Below, one piece after another: positions 26,686 to 35,630 of a stretch of DNA of 64,000 nucleotides. Within the stretch, counting starts at the first letter, position 1; the number at the start of each line of letters is the position of its first letter. The notes beneath the pieces were generated by a model that had not been told where the DNA came from, searched no databases, and saw only the letters and a program-made list of their open reading frames with translations. Position numbers and translations under genes: made by a program. The DNA lies in the NCBI RefSeq assembly GCF_000617925.1, contig NZ_BAMT01000004.1, positions 62,001 through 126,000 on the forward strand, in the 5' to 3' direction. This stretch comes from Methylobacillus glycogenes JCM 2850 (GTDB lineage: Bacteria > Pseudomonadota > Gammaproteobacteria > Burkholderiales > Methylophilaceae).

Positions 26686-28869
26686 GTGACCGATAGCGCC
26701 ACAGCACTCACCAGCAGACCCTTGTTCCGCGAGGGGCATAATTGTTGGCGCACTTGCCATGCCAGTTATCTGGCTCCGGTGATTGATTGCGCCAACTATT
26801 ACCGTGCCTTGCATGAAGCCATTTGCCAGGCCAAGCACAGTATTTTTCTGCTTGGTTGGGATATCGATAGCCGCATAGAGTTGCTGCGGGGCAAGGATGT
26901 GCGCGAAGGCTGTCCGCTGACGCTGTTTGAATTGCTGCACTGGAAAACCGAGCAGGTGCCGGAGATTCAGATTTATTTGAATCGCTGGAATTACTCGGTG
27001 TTTATGGCGGCAGAGCGCGAGAGCTTTTCTGAGGCCAAATGGAAGCTCAGCGGTTCTGACAATCTGCATTTCATCTTCGACAATGCCTTGCCGCTGGGTG
27101 CCAGCCATCATCAGAAGATTGTCATTATTGATGATGAAATTGCCTTTTGCGGCGGCATGGATGTCGCCATTGCCCGCTGGGATGACCGTGCTCACCATGC
27201 CACCAACCCCGAGCGCGAAGACCCGGATGGCAGCATCAAGCTCGGCCTCAATCACCACTTTGACCCATATCACGATGTACAGATGCTGGTGGCGGGTGAA
27301 GCTGCGCGTGAACTGGCGCGGCTGGCGCGTTACCGCTGGCACTTCGGCGGTGGCGAACGTGCCATACCATTGAGCAAGGACATCACTCCCGGTCAGCCTC
27401 TCTCTTGGCCGGGCAGCATCAAGCCTGTGATGCGTAATGTCTGCCTGGCGATTGCGCTGACCTTGCCACGCTTTCAACGCCAGCCATTGCTTAGGCAGAT
27501 TGAAAAACTCTACCTGGAGATGATTGCCGAGGCCGAGCAGTTTATCTATATCGAAAACCAGTTCTTTACCTGGCAGCCTCTGGCCCATGCACTATGCGCT
27601 CGCATGCGGCAAAAGCCTGGCCTGCGCGCGCTGTTGCTAGCGCCTTATGATGGCCAGGGCTTTATGGAAAAGAAATCCATGTATCACGGCCGCGTGCAAT
27701 TCATGGATGTCATACGTGCCCAAGGCATGGAAAACCGCGTGTTGCTGACTTGTCCGGTGAGTTGCGAAGGCGATGAGAAAGTCACCGTACGCATTCATTC
27801 CAAGCTCATGGTGGTGGATGACCGATATTTACGCATAGGCTCCAGCAATCTCAATTACCGCTCCATGTCGCTGGATAGCGAATGCGACTTGGTGATCTAT
27901 GGCGACAGCACTCATGAACGCAGCCAGATTGCCGCCATGCGCGATGATTTGATTCGTGAGCATACGGGTTTTGAAATTGCCGATATTGAACGCATTATCC
28001 AACGCGGCGAGCCTGTGCAGCAGTTTCTGCAACAGTTGCCGCATAGCCGCCAGCATTTGCAGCGCATTGATGATGAGCGCTACCGCCACCAATCCCTGAC
28101 GCGGTTTGCCAAGCGCTTTGCTGATTCGGGCAAACCCTTGTTGCCTTATTTCATGACCAGCCGCCGTAGCTGGCATTTCAAACGTATGCGCATTTCCTGG
28201 AAACTGATTCTGCTGGTGGTGGCCGTTGTGGCGCTGGCCCTGGCCTGGAAAGTGACACCACTGGCGGAGTATGCCTCGCCAGAGAAAGTCGTGCCCATAC
28301 TGGAGCAGGTGCGTAACACCTCGTGGGCCTTGCCTGCGGGCATATTGGCTTATGTGCTGGGCACGCTGTTGTTCTTCCCGCATATGGTGATGACAGGAAC
28401 GGTGGTGATTGTGTTTGCACCACTGGAAGCCTTTGCTGTGGCCATGCTGGGCTCCCTCATCAGTTGCAGCATAGGCTGGGCCGCAGGCCTGGGGCTGGGC
28501 GAGCGCACCTTGCGCTCGCTGTTGGGACGCTATGCGAGCAAGATTTCTGGCTATGCACGCCAGGGCGGCGTGATGGGCTTGACGCTATTGCGCCTGCTGC
28601 CGATTGCACCTTTTACCGTGGTCAACCTGGCACTGGGCATGATGCGTGTGAAGTTCTGGCACCTGCTGGTGGCGACCTTGCTGGGCTTGTTACCCGGCAC
28701 GCTGGTATCGGTTTATATAGGCAAATCTGCCGTTGATCTGTTCAAGCATCCTGAACCCGGCAATCTGATGATGGTGGGCTTGGGCTTGCTGCTTTGGCTA
28801 GGCGTGGTGGCACTGACGCATTTTATTTCACGTTACTGGCAGCAGCGTCACGGCAAGGCAGGGAGGTGA
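26686..28869 (+). CDS. Phospholipase D / VTT-domain membrane fusion protein
   Basis: GTG start at 26686; the N-terminus LFREGHNCWRTCHA is typical of this family, but no clear Shine-Dalgarno is seen. Two HKD motifs give a cardiolipin-synthase-type catalytic pair: HHQKIVIIDDEIAFCGGMD and HSKLMVVDDRYLRIGSSN. From about residue 500 the protein becomes a membrane domain of the VTT/DedA/SNARE-assoc type (ISWKLILLVVAVVALALAW, GTLLFFPHMVMTGTVVIVF, LLRLLPIAPFTVVNLALGM). This fusion is known in proteobacteria. It likely links a phospholipid headgroup reaction to lipid movement across the inner membrane. First of a three-gene group. Confidence 0.88.
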   Translation: MTDSATALTSRPLFREGHNCWRTCHASYLAPVIDCANYYRALHEAICQAKHSIFLLGWDIDSRIELLRGKDVREGCPLTLFELLHWKTEQVPEIQIYLNRWNYSVFMAAERESFSEAKWKLSGSDNLHFIFDNALPLGASHHQKIVIIDDEIAFCGGMDVAIARWDDRAHHATNPEREDPDGSIKLGLNHHFDPYHDVQMLVAGEAARELARLARYRWHFGGGERAIPLSKDITPGQPLSWPGSIKPVMRNVCLAIALTLPRFQRQPLLRQIEKLYLEMIAEAEQFIYIENQFFTWQPLAHALCARMRQKPGLRALLLAPYDGQGFMEKKSMYHGRVQFMDVIRAQGMENRVLLTCPVSCEGDEKVTVRIHSKLMVVDDRYLRIGSSNLNYRSMSLDSECDLVIYGDSTHERSQIAAMRDDLIREHTGFEIADIERIIQRGEPVQQFLQQLPHSRQHLQRIDDERYRHQSLTRFAKRFADSGKPLLPYFMTSRRSWHFKRMRISWKLILLVVAVVALALAWKVTPLAEYASPEKVVPILEQVRNTSWALPAGILAYVLGTLLFFPHMVMTGTVVIVFAPLEAFAVAMLGSLISCSIGWAAGLGLGERTLRSLLGRYASKISGYARQGGVMGLTLLRLLPIAPFTVVNLALGMMRVKFWHLLVATLLGLLPGTLVSVYIGKSAVDLFKHPEPGNLMMVGLGLLLWLGVVALTHFISRYWQQRHGKAGR

Positions 28870-28963
28870 TGCCTTGTTCCAAGATGAAGGTGCCAGGATG
28901 AAGGCGCTAGCGTGAGGCTTTAAGCCTGCAACCCGCAATGAATATCAAAAAAAGGAATCAGGC

Positions 28964-29776
28964 ATGCAGAGAGTAAGGCTGCTGAGTTTCAATATCCATG
29001 GGGGGCGCAGCCTGGATGGTCAACGTGACCTCAATCGCATCCGGTTGATGATGCAGAAGCTGGATATTGATATCGGTGTATTTCAGGAGGTGGAAACCCG
29101 CACTTCTCGTGGTGGCTCGCTGAGTGACCTGACATTCCTTGCCGAGCTGGAGCGGCCTTACCATTTGGCATGCCCCAGCATGCTGGAGGGCATGAATACT
29201 GCTCAGGACGGGCCTGCACAAGCTAACGCAAATGAAAGCCCAGGCATTGCGGCAGGCTGTGGCTGGTATGGCAACCTGATTGTGAGCCGTTACCCCATCG
29301 TGCGTGGCCTGATTCACAATCTGGAAACCCGCCCCTCACTAGAGCCACGCATGGCCGCCGATGCCTTGATTGCCACCCCTTGGGGCCGCTTGCGCGTGAT
29401 CGGGACGCATCTTTCGCTTTCCATTTTTGAGCGTTATTCCGAGGCGCGCAATTTACTGCGGCTGATGCAGGCGGTGGAAGATTCAGAGCCCAATCCTATT
29501 CTTTTGATGGGCGATATCAATGAATGGCAATACCCCTCGCGCCTGATCCGCTATATGGATGCGCATTTCAAACAATTGCGCTGCAAGCCCACGTTTCCCT
29601 CGTTTTTTCCGCTGCTCAAGCTCGATAGAGTCTGGTGTGACGCACCGGGCCTGCAAGTGCGTGCCCATACGCTGGATGGCAAGGAAATCCGCCATATTTC
29701 CGATCATCTGCCTATTGTGATTGAAGTCGAATTCCCGCACACCGCCTTGCACACAGAAACGGATAACCCCTTATGA
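28964..29776 (+). CDS. Endonuclease/exonuclease/phosphatase-family protein (YbhP-like)
   Basis: The ATG follows AAAGGAATCAGGC. Signatures of the family are LLSFNIHGG at the start, QEVETR (metal-binding Glu), NLIVSRYPI, VIGTHLS, LMGDINEW (catalytic Asp-x-Asn) and the final HISDHLPIVIEVE with the Asp-His pair. All catalytic residues are present in the 270 aa. Members hydrolyse phosphodiester or phosphomonoester bonds of nucleic acids or lipids. Placement after a PLD gene and overlap with the next membrane gene (ATGA) parallels the E. coli ybhO-ybhP-ybhQ locus and favours a lipid-related role. Confidence 0.85.
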   Translation: MQRVRLLSFNIHGGRSLDGQRDLNRIRLMMQKLDIDIGVFQEVETRTSRGGSLSDLTFLAELERPYHLACPSMLEGMNTAQDGPAQANANESPGIAAGCGWYGNLIVSRYPIVRGLIHNLETRPSLEPRMAADALIATPWGRLRVIGTHLSLSIFERYSEARNLLRLMQAVEDSEPNPILLMGDINEWQYPSRLIRYMDAHFKQLRCKPTFPSFFPLLKLDRVWCDAPGLQVRAHTLDGKEIRHISDHLPIVIEVEFPHTALHTETDNPL

Positions 29777-30048
29777 TTTTGACGCTGGATAGCCTGCAAT
29801 GGCCTGCCATGGTGGTGACGATACTTGCGGCTGGGCTGGTGGGTTCGCCCGTCAAGGCCAGGCGCAACTGGGGGTTTTGGCTGTTTTTGCTCAGTAATCT
29901 GCTGTGGGTGGTGTGGGGCTGGGTGGCGGGGGCTTATGCCTTGATCGTGTTGCAGTTTGGCCTGGCGATCATGAATATATTAGGGGTACGCAAAAGTGCA
30001 GACGCAGATCAATCACAGGAGCAAAGCCCGTCAGCGCACAAGAAATAA
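29773..30048 (+). CDS. Small membrane protein (91 aa), YbhQ-position
   Basis: The start overlaps the previous stop (ATGA), so translation is likely coupled. Hydrophobic segments cover most of the length: LQWPAMVVTILAAGLVG, RNWGFWLFLLSNLLWVVWGW and AYALIVLQFGLAIMNILGV. A polar tail follows. The pattern matches small nicotinamide-transporter-like or YgjV-type membrane proteins, but no motif allows a firm call. Confidence 0.65.
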   Translation: MILTLDSLQWPAMVVTILAAGLVGSPVKARRNWGFWLFLLSNLLWVVWGWVAGAYALIVLQFGLAIMNILGVRKSADADQSQEQSPSAHKK

Positions 30049-30054
30049 ATCAAG

Positions 30055-30096
30055 CAAGCAGACCAGCCCTGGATAATCAGTCGTCAGGTCTGCTTG
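30055..30096. repeat. Inverted repeat between convergent genes
   Basis: CAAGCAGACC (30055-30064) and GGTCTGCTTG (30087-30096) are perfect 10-bp arms around a 22-nt loop. There is no T-run. It could act as a bidirectional transcription barrier between the convergent membrane-protein and HDO genes. Confidence 0.45.
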
Positions 30097-30123
30097 GCAG
30101 TTGTGAAGTTAATTGCGGGCAAA

Positions 30124-31602
30124 TTAATTGAGCATTTCTGCCTTGAACATGCGGGTGGCTGCCAGCCCGGCAGGGGTGTCGTGCAGAGAGGGTGCCATCC
30201 AGGCTGAGAGCAGGCGCATCAGGCTGGGCTTGTCCCGCACGGCATCGACTTGTTGCTGGAACAGGCGTAATTCCTGCGAGTTTGAGTGTTCTACCCGGGT
30301 TTTTTCCTGGCCTTTAGGGGTAGGTAATGGAATCACATTCGGGCTGTCGTGACCGGGATGGTTGGCTGCCGTAGGCGCGCTCGCCAGTTTGGCGGCCTCG
30401 CGTTGCTGAACGCGCCAAGAAGGGCCTAGGCGTTCACGTTTGGGCAGGCTTTCCAGCGCATCACCCGCTATCCAGTCAAACAGCACTTGTTTTTCATAGG
30501 CGGAAAATACGCCAAACATCTGGCCTTGCTCACCATCTATCAGCTTCCAGAAGCGCGATTCGCTGGGGGGCTGGTGGCGCATAATCCATTTGCCGTCCTG
30601 CAAGGCTTGTAACAAGCCAGGGATTTGTTGTGGGTCCGCTAGCCATTCATGCAGACCACGGCCGCCTATGCGGCAATGATGGTTATGCATGAACTGGCCT
30701 AAAGTGGCCTTGTCACGCATAATTTGTATGACTTCTTCTTCCAGATTGAAAGCATTGATGATGTCCAGCGTGCCCAGGCCGCAATTGCTCAGCCTGGCAC
30801 CATGGATCATACGGCGCTGTACTTCCTGCGGGCTGCCATAGCGCGGCAACAATTGTGACACTGCTTCTGCCGCCTTGACGGCATGGCCAGAGAGCGCGTT
30901 ATCTATGGTGATATGCAGGGTGAAGTAATAAGGGTCTATATTGAGTTCATCCAGCTCAGCGGCAGTAATCAATAAATGCAGCGGCAATTGCTCATAGGCC
31001 AGGTTGAATCCCACTACCTCGGGTAAGTATTCCTCGGCAACACTGGCCAGCGCCAGTTGTATCGCACCTTGGGTAAAGTACTCGGCAGGCAGCTCTGTCC
31101 ATTGCTCGGCCCCATGCGTACGCAATAGTTTGCGATACAGCGCGACATGGTTTTGTGCTTCAACGCCATCGCCGAGTTCTTCCAGATAAATATCAATCAA
31201 AGCGGCATAGGCCGGGTCGTTCCAATAGGGCAACAAGCCGTAAAGCCAGGAGCCATCGACCATTTTGGTAGGGGCCACATGCTTGATGAAGTAAAGCGCA
31301 TGCGCCTTGCTGCTGAAGTAGCGCCTGGGGGCACCCTGCTGGCGCTCCTGCAAATAGGCCTGATATTGCAAACCCGCCTCACGGCTGCTTTCCACTATCC
31401 AGGCTTGCAGTGTGGCAGGGTCACTTGGGATTGGTGGCGCAGTCTCACGGCACTGTAGCAACTGTTGTTGCAGCAATTCGCGCGCATGCTGGCGGCTATG
31501 CTCAGCACCCAGATTGCGTAACAACTCAAAATACAAATCGCGGTGATGTTTGCCAGTGGCTGGTTTCAGCTTGATGGATGCGCCTAGCATTTGGGTCTGC
31601 AT
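30124..31602 (-). CDS. Haem-oxygenase-like diiron-type oxidase (HDO), copy 1
   Basis: The start is set at the ATG ending at 31602 (MQTQMLGASIKLK), with GAGGAA upstream; a TTG at 31647 is also in frame. The 492-residue protein belongs to the 'iron-containing redox enzyme' family (Haem_oxygenas_2 type). Putative metal ligands fit HDO logic: Glu148 and His152 in DGVEAQNHVALY, a Glu in EEYLPEVVGFN, and His230, Asp234 and His240 in YFTLHITIDNALSGHA. The C-terminal third, with a Pro/Lys-rich linker, is extra. Characterised HDOs activate O2 at two irons to cleave or hydroxylate small substrates. The substrate is unknown. It is divergent from a methyltransferase; a paralogue lies at 42834. Confidence 0.78.
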   Translation of the reverse strand: MQTQMLGASIKLKPATGKHHRDLYFELLRNLGAEHSRQHARELLQQQLLQCRETAPPIPSDPATLQAWIVESSREAGLQYQAYLQERQQGAPRRYFSSKAHALYFIKHVAPTKMVDGSWLYGLLPYWNDPAYAALIDIYLEELGDGVEAQNHVALYRKLLRTHGAEQWTELPAEYFTQGAIQLALASVAEEYLPEVVGFNLAYEQLPLHLLITAAELDELNIDPYYFTLHITIDNALSGHAVKAAEAVSQLLPRYGSPQEVQRRMIHGARLSNCGLGTLDIINAFNLEEEVIQIMRDKATLGQFMHNHHCRIGGRGLHEWLADPQQIPGLLQALQDGKWIMRHQPPSESRFWKLIDGEQGQMFGVFSAYEKQVLFDWIAGDALESLPKRERLGPSWRVQQREAAKLASAPTAANHPGHDSPNVIPLPTPKGQEKTRVEHSNSQELRLFQQQVDAVRDKPSLMRLLSAWMAPSLHDTPAGLAATRMFKAEMLN

Positions 31603-31738
31603 GGACAGTGTTTCCTCGAATGGCATGATATTGATCAACAGCGGCAATTAAGCTCTAGCTATCTGGGTTACTTGTTTCATATGTGGATCATTGTCATGGT
31701 GGGCAGGCAGCGCGGTTATCAGGTGCTGGATTAAACTA

Positions 31739-32890
31739 ATGTCAGACTGGGACGACATTCAAAACCAGCGGGCTCTGTTAGGCTGTGCGGGATTTCAACT
31801 TCCAGACATCTACCTCATGAGCTCCAGTGAAATTTCATCAAGCACGGCTGACGGCCTGCTAGCCTTGCTACAAGGCTTGAAACAGGCGCAATACCACTTC
31901 ATCACTGTCACCCCCAGCACCCACGCCAGCATCAATCAGCGGCCAGCAAGTGCTTGGGCGCACAACTTAAGAGATGCTCTGGGGTGGAGCCGCCCATTTA
32001 CTGCCGCCACATTGCCAGAGCCATGGTTCAATTTGTTGCAAGAGGCCGGTGCCTTGCAAGCGCAAGTGACTGAAGGCCAAGTGGCTCAAGAACAGGACGA
32101 GCCAGAGCAGAAAGACCTACAGCAGAAAGATTCAGAGCAGCAAACGCTGCCTCAGCGAGTATCAAACCCTCTTGAATCCCAAGCGCAAACCTGGCGCAGT
32201 TTGTGGCGGGTATCTAGTCTGGGCGATGTCTTGCTGCTGCATTCTGCCTTTCCCACCTTGGCAGCGGATGCCATCTTTTTTGGCCCAGATACGTATCGCT
32301 TTGCCCGTGCCATTACGCAGTATCTGGACACTCACCCAAGCAAGGTCACAAAAGCCGTCGATATAGGCACAGGCAGTGGCGCTGCGGCCATTTTGCTGGC
32401 CTTGCGTTACCCGCAAGCTAGCGTGAGCGGGGTGGATATCAACCCACGCGCGCTCAGTGTGGCCGCCATCAATGGGCGCGCCAGCGGGGCTGATAATCTG
32501 CAGTGGCAACAAAGTAATCTGCTGCAGGATGTGGCAGGCAATTTTGATTTGATTGTCGCCAATCCGCCTTATCTGGTGGACGATGCCGCGCGTACTTACC
32601 GCCATGGTGGTGGCTTGCTGGGCGCGGAACTGTCGCTGAAGATTGTGGAGGCAGCCTTGCCGAGGCTGGAGACCGGGGGTGTACTGCTGCTTTACACCGG
32701 GGTCGCTATCGTCGAGGGGGTGGATGTGTTTTTACAGGCATTGCAAGCCATGCTGGCACCACAGGCAGCGGCTTTCAGTGTTGAATATGAGGAAATAGAT
32801 CCGGATATCTTTGCCGAGGAATTACAGCGCCCAGCCTATGTCGAGGCAGAGCGTATAGCTGCGGTTTTGCTCAGCGTGCGCAGGCTTTGA
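31739..32890 (+). CDS. Class I SAM methyltransferase with novel N-terminal domain, copy 1
   Basis: Start ATG 31739 is chosen over a TTG at 31691; the Shine-Dalgarno is weak. The 383-residue protein has an N-terminal domain of about 200 residues. Conserved blocks there are QYHFITVTPSTHASINQR, LPEPWF and LLLHSAFPTLAADAIFFGPDTYRF, and a Gln/Glu-rich insert lies at about 109-137. The Rossmann methyltransferase follows: VDIGTGSGAA (207-216), GVDINPRAL and motif IV NPPY (275-278). NPPY is the signature of amide- or amino-nitrogen methyltransferases such as PrmC/HemK and N6-adenine enzymes. The C-terminus EYEEIDPDIFAEEL is also conserved in copy 2. Divergent from HDO copy 1 by 136 bp. Confidence 0.8.
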   Translation: MSDWDDIQNQRALLGCAGFQLPDIYLMSSSEISSSTADGLLALLQGLKQAQYHFITVTPSTHASINQRPASAWAHNLRDALGWSRPFTAATLPEPWFNLLQEAGALQAQVTEGQVAQEQDEPEQKDLQQKDSEQQTLPQRVSNPLESQAQTWRSLWRVSSLGDVLLLHSAFPTLAADAIFFGPDTYRFARAITQYLDTHPSKVTKAVDIGTGSGAAAILLALRYPQASVSGVDINPRALSVAAINGRASGADNLQWQQSNLLQDVAGNFDLIVANPPYLVDDAARTYRHGGGLLGAELSLKIVEAALPRLETGGVLLLYTGVAIVEGVDVFLQALQAMLAPQAAAFSVEYEEIDPDIFAEELQRPAYVEAERIAAVLLSVRRL

Positions 32891-32891
32891 A

Positions 32892-33371
32892 TTAAAGGCC
32901 CAAATCAGACAAACCAGGGTGTTCATCCGGGCGTCTGCCTTGTGGCCAGTGAAACTTGCGCTCAGCCTCTGTAATAGGCAGGTCATTGATGGAGGCATGC
33001 CTGGCTTGCATCAAGCCTTGGGCAGAAAACTCCCAGTTTTCATTGCCATAAGAACGGAACCACTGACCAGAATCATCATGCCACTCATAGGCAAAGCGCA
33101 CGGCAATGCGGTTTTCGCTAAAAGCCCATAACTCCTTGATCAAACGGTAATCTAGTTCACGCCGCCATTTGCGTTCAAGAAACGCCACAATCTGCTCCCG
33201 ACCTGAAATGAACTCGGCGCGGTTACGCCATAGGCTATCTGGGGTATAAGCCAGCGCCACCCGCTGGGCATCACGGCTATTCCAGCCATCTTCGGCCAAG
33301 CGTACTTTTTGTTTGGCAGTATCTGCTGTGAAAGGCGGTAAGGGTGGGCGCGCTTCGGTGTTGGTTGTCAT
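32892..33371 (-). CDS. DUF1348 protein, NTF2-like fold
   Basis: The start at the ATG ending at 33371 has AAGGAACGT upstream. The sequence has the DUF1348 hallmarks: [35 protein letters not shown] split by helices, [34 protein letters not shown] and YGNENWEFS. At 159 aa it is the usual size. These SnoaL/NTF2-like proteins are probably cytoplasmic and have no proven activity. The gene converges on the methyltransferase with only a 1-bp gap between stop codons. Confidence 0.85.
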   Translation of the reverse strand: MTTNTEARPPLPPFTADTAKQKVRLAEDGWNSRDAQRVALAYTPDSLWRNRAEFISGREQIVAFLERKWRRELDYRLIKELWAFSENRIAVRFAYEWHDDSGQWFRSYGNENWEFSAQGLMQARHASINDLPITEAERKFHWPQGRRPDEHPGLSDLGL

Positions 33372-33409
33372 TGACGTTCCTTTAATGGTAATCAAGCGTG
33401 GATCAGGGT

Positions 33410-33829
33410 TTAGGAATCTTTAAACATCATCATAAAGATGAAAAATGCGCCTAGCAGCGGGATGATGATGGCCAGAGTAAACAAGGCAAATTTAATGGTA
33501 TACAGCCCCAGTGTTTGTTTGAAACTGAGTTTTTGGCCTTGCTGATTGCGCAGCAAGATTTGGTAACCCAGCGCGGGAATAATCAGATAGAGCAGGTAGT
33601 AGGGAGAAAGACTTACTTTTTTCTGTGCTGACACTGTAAAAATAGAGTCTGGGAGTAGCAGACTCAGCATTGTCGTCAACAAGACACTCCAGAGTAGAGC
33701 GAGAAGCAGGGTTTTATTGTTCTGCTTGACCTTCAGGTAGATTTGGCTGGCTTTGTTCAGGGTGTAGTAATCCAGCCAGAGCAGCATAAGAAAAACCGTT
33801 ACGCCTATCACAATCATCAAATGCGACAT
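33410..33829 (-). CDS. Integral membrane protein (139 aa)
   Basis: Four hydrophobic segments alternate with basic loops: [56 protein letters not shown] and [21 protein letters not shown]. There are no motifs that identify a family. It lies 38 nt upstream of, and on the same strand as, the DUF1348 gene, so the two may be co-transcribed. Confidence 0.6.
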   Translation of the reverse strand: MSHLMIVIGVTVFLMLLWLDYYTLNKASQIYLKVKQNNKTLLLALLWSVLLTTMLSLLLPDSIFTVSAQKKVSLSPYYLLYLIIPALGYQILLRNQQGQKLSFKQTLGLYTIKFALFTLAIIIPLLGAFFIFMMMFKDS

Positions 33830-34000
33830 CTTAATTGTCTCCCATCACAAGCTCAGATGCATCTCATGTAGGCCAGCACTCATACGCATATAGGACTAAG
33901 CAGGATAGTGCATGGTCTCGGCGCTGCTTAAGATTTAATCATTAGATTTAATCATTAAACCGCCTAGCTGAGCAATTAGCAGAAAATAAGGAGCGCAATC

Positions 34001-34273
34001 ATGGGTATGCCAGCCAATCGTATTGAGACATTTACCGATGTGCATGAGCGTGATGGCTCAGGTATTGAGGTGTTCGAGAATCATGAACTTGTGATTGAGA
34101 TTTTTCGGGATGACAGCGCGCACAGCCAAATGGTGACTTTGCCCAAGGGCCAGGTGTCATTGGAAATGCTGGAGGCGGCCATTCAGGCTTTCCGAGCGCG
34201 GGGCTTGCATGAGTTTCTGGATTTGCGTCCGGCACTTAAGGCTGCTCACCAGATGGCAGGACATGTTCATTAA
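34001..34273 (+). CDS. Hypothetical protein (90 aa)
   Basis: AAGGAG lies 8 nt before the ATG, and a clear terminator follows, so this is a single-gene transcript. The protein looks like an alpha/beta fold: strands around IEVFENHELVIEIFRDD and a helix LEMLEAAIQAFRARGLHEFL. No known family is recognised. Confidence 0.6.
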   Translation: MGMPANRIETFTDVHERDGSGIEVFENHELVIEIFRDDSAHSQMVTLPKGQVSLEMLEAAIQAFRARGLHEFLDLRPALKAAHQMAGHVH

Positions 34274-34276
34274 ATT

Positions 34277-34302
34277 CCACTCATTTATGAGTGGTTTTTT
34301 TT
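34277..34302 (+). terminator. Rho-independent terminator
   Basis: Stem CCACTCA / TGAGTGG (34277-34294, 4-nt loop) followed by eight Ts, immediately after the stop at 34273. Confidence 0.85.
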
Positions 34303-34379
34303 GGGCTTAAAGCGCTGTTTGATGCGGTGCAGTAGTGAACAGGCGGTCATCATAACGATTACCGCCTGGCTGCATTAGC

Positions 34380-34778
34380 TTAATTGATCCAGCAATGCGT
34401 ATTTCTCTCTGTCAATTTCCCCGCGGTGCGTATGCCCATGCGGCGTAATACGGGCAAGGGCGGGCACCAGCCTTGTATGCCATGTTGCAGCAAAAACCCC
34501 AATACCCCGGCAGAAAGCCATAACCACTTCTTGTTGACCAATGCGCCCAGCGCCACCCCAGTCAAGGCCAGGGTGGAGGCATTCACCTCCAAGACCCGTT
34601 CAATATCCCATTCGGCATCCAGGGCTTGAACTCTGTTTTTAATAGCTTCTTCACCTAATGCTGAGTATTGCGCAATGTTGCGCTCGGTTTTACGGTCTAT
34701 CTCGGCATTGATTTCATCGCTTGTTGAGCGCCGCACTCTGTCCAGCTGATCATTTATTTCCAGGTCTACATGGCTCAT
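34380..34778 (-). CDS. DUF2892-type membrane protein with N-terminal helical segment
   Basis: The start at the ATG ending at 34778 (MSHVDLEINDQL) is preceded by AAGGAAAAG. The N-terminal half is charged and helical (RVRRSTSDEINAEIDRKTER). Two membrane helices follow (STLALTGVALGALVNKKW and LWLSAGVLGFLLQHGIQG). The C-terminal GWCPPLPVLRRMGIRTA is the DUF2892 signature (tail of the YgaP-like membrane domain) with the conserved WCPP. Probably an inner-membrane stress-associated protein; no activity is known for the domain alone. Confidence 0.7.
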   Translation of the reverse strand: MSHVDLEINDQLDRVRRSTSDEINAEIDRKTERNIAQYSALGEEAIKNRVQALDAEWDIERVLEVNASTLALTGVALGALVNKKWLWLSAGVLGFLLQHGIQGWCPPLPVLRRMGIRTAGKLTERNTHCWIN

Positions 34779-35041
34779 GATGCTTTTCCTTGTTAGGTGC
34801 ACCTCTTAATGACCACGCTAATGTATTAAAATTCAATGACATGACGTAGGCGAAAAGAAGTTGGATTTATTGAGAAAAGCTAATGGAAACAATAGGATGT
34901 TGCGGTAGGCTATGCGCGGATTAATGCTGGCAGCGACATGAATTTGCAGATATTTTGATATTATCTAAATAAAAAAAATACTTATATGGATTAAGCGTGT
35001 ACTATAAGCGCTCGTTTTAATGAATTTATTGGAATTAACAG

Positions 35042-35248
35042 ATGGCAACAGGTACAGTTAAGTGGTTCAACGACAGCAAGGGTTTCGGCTTCATCACTCC
35101 TGATGATGGCGGTTCCGACCTCTTCGCACACTTCTCGGCAATTCAAAACACAGGCGGTTACAAGAGCCTGGCAGAAAATCAGCGCGTTAGCTTTGACGTG
35201 ACTGAAGGCCCTAAGGGCAAGCAGGCTAGCAACATCAAGCCTGAGTAA
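35042..35248 (+). CDS. Cold-shock protein of the CspA family
   Basis: The 68-residue protein is a single S1-like cold-shock domain with both RNA-binding motifs: RNP1 KGFGFI and RNP2 LFAHF, and the standard opening [14 protein letters not shown]. It binds single-stranded RNA and DNA as a chaperone. It is a monocistron ended by a strong terminator. The AT-rich 70 nt before the start would be its promoter and leader. Several csp paralogues usually exist, so a letter is not assigned. Confidence 0.93.
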   Translation: MATGTVKWFNDSKGFGFITPDDGGSDLFAHFSAIQNTGGYKSLAENQRVSFDVTEGPKGKQASNIKPE

Positions 35249-35261
35249 TACCGAGATCAAA

Positions 35262-35291
35262 CAAAAAACCCGGGCTAGCCCGGGTTTTTTG
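35262..35291 (+). terminator. Rho-independent terminator of the csp gene
   Basis: Long GC-rich perfect hairpin CAAAAAACCCGGGCT / AGCCCGGGTTTTTTG. The flanking A- and T-runs make it bidirectional. Confidence 0.9.
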
Positions 35292-35630
35292 TTGTCTGTA
35301 TCTGCTGAAAATCTCCCAACAGCATCACCATGCCAGCGCTATAGCGCTTGTATGCCTACCTGTCGAAATACTCAATGATCTTGCTCATGTCCCTGTAAGC
35401 CCGATGGAGTCTTGAGCCCAGCTGTATGGGCCGATCATTTTTATCGTAATTTCAAAAAACCATATATAAATTAGATATTTGCTTATGCATTTGTACGGCG
35501 GGATATTAGTCTGAACGGACTATATTTGGATATAATAAAAAGGCGTAAATTGAGCTTGCTTTCAATTTTGCAGTTTGGCAAATATGAGCAAAGCTCAGGC
35601 TGTCAGCCTGGGGTTCCCGGGAGAAATATA

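Noticed and set aside
26323..27588. A 421-codon minus-strand open frame opposite the PLD-VTT gene
   Set aside because: The opposite strand has clear HKD motifs; the minus frame has no recognisable features.
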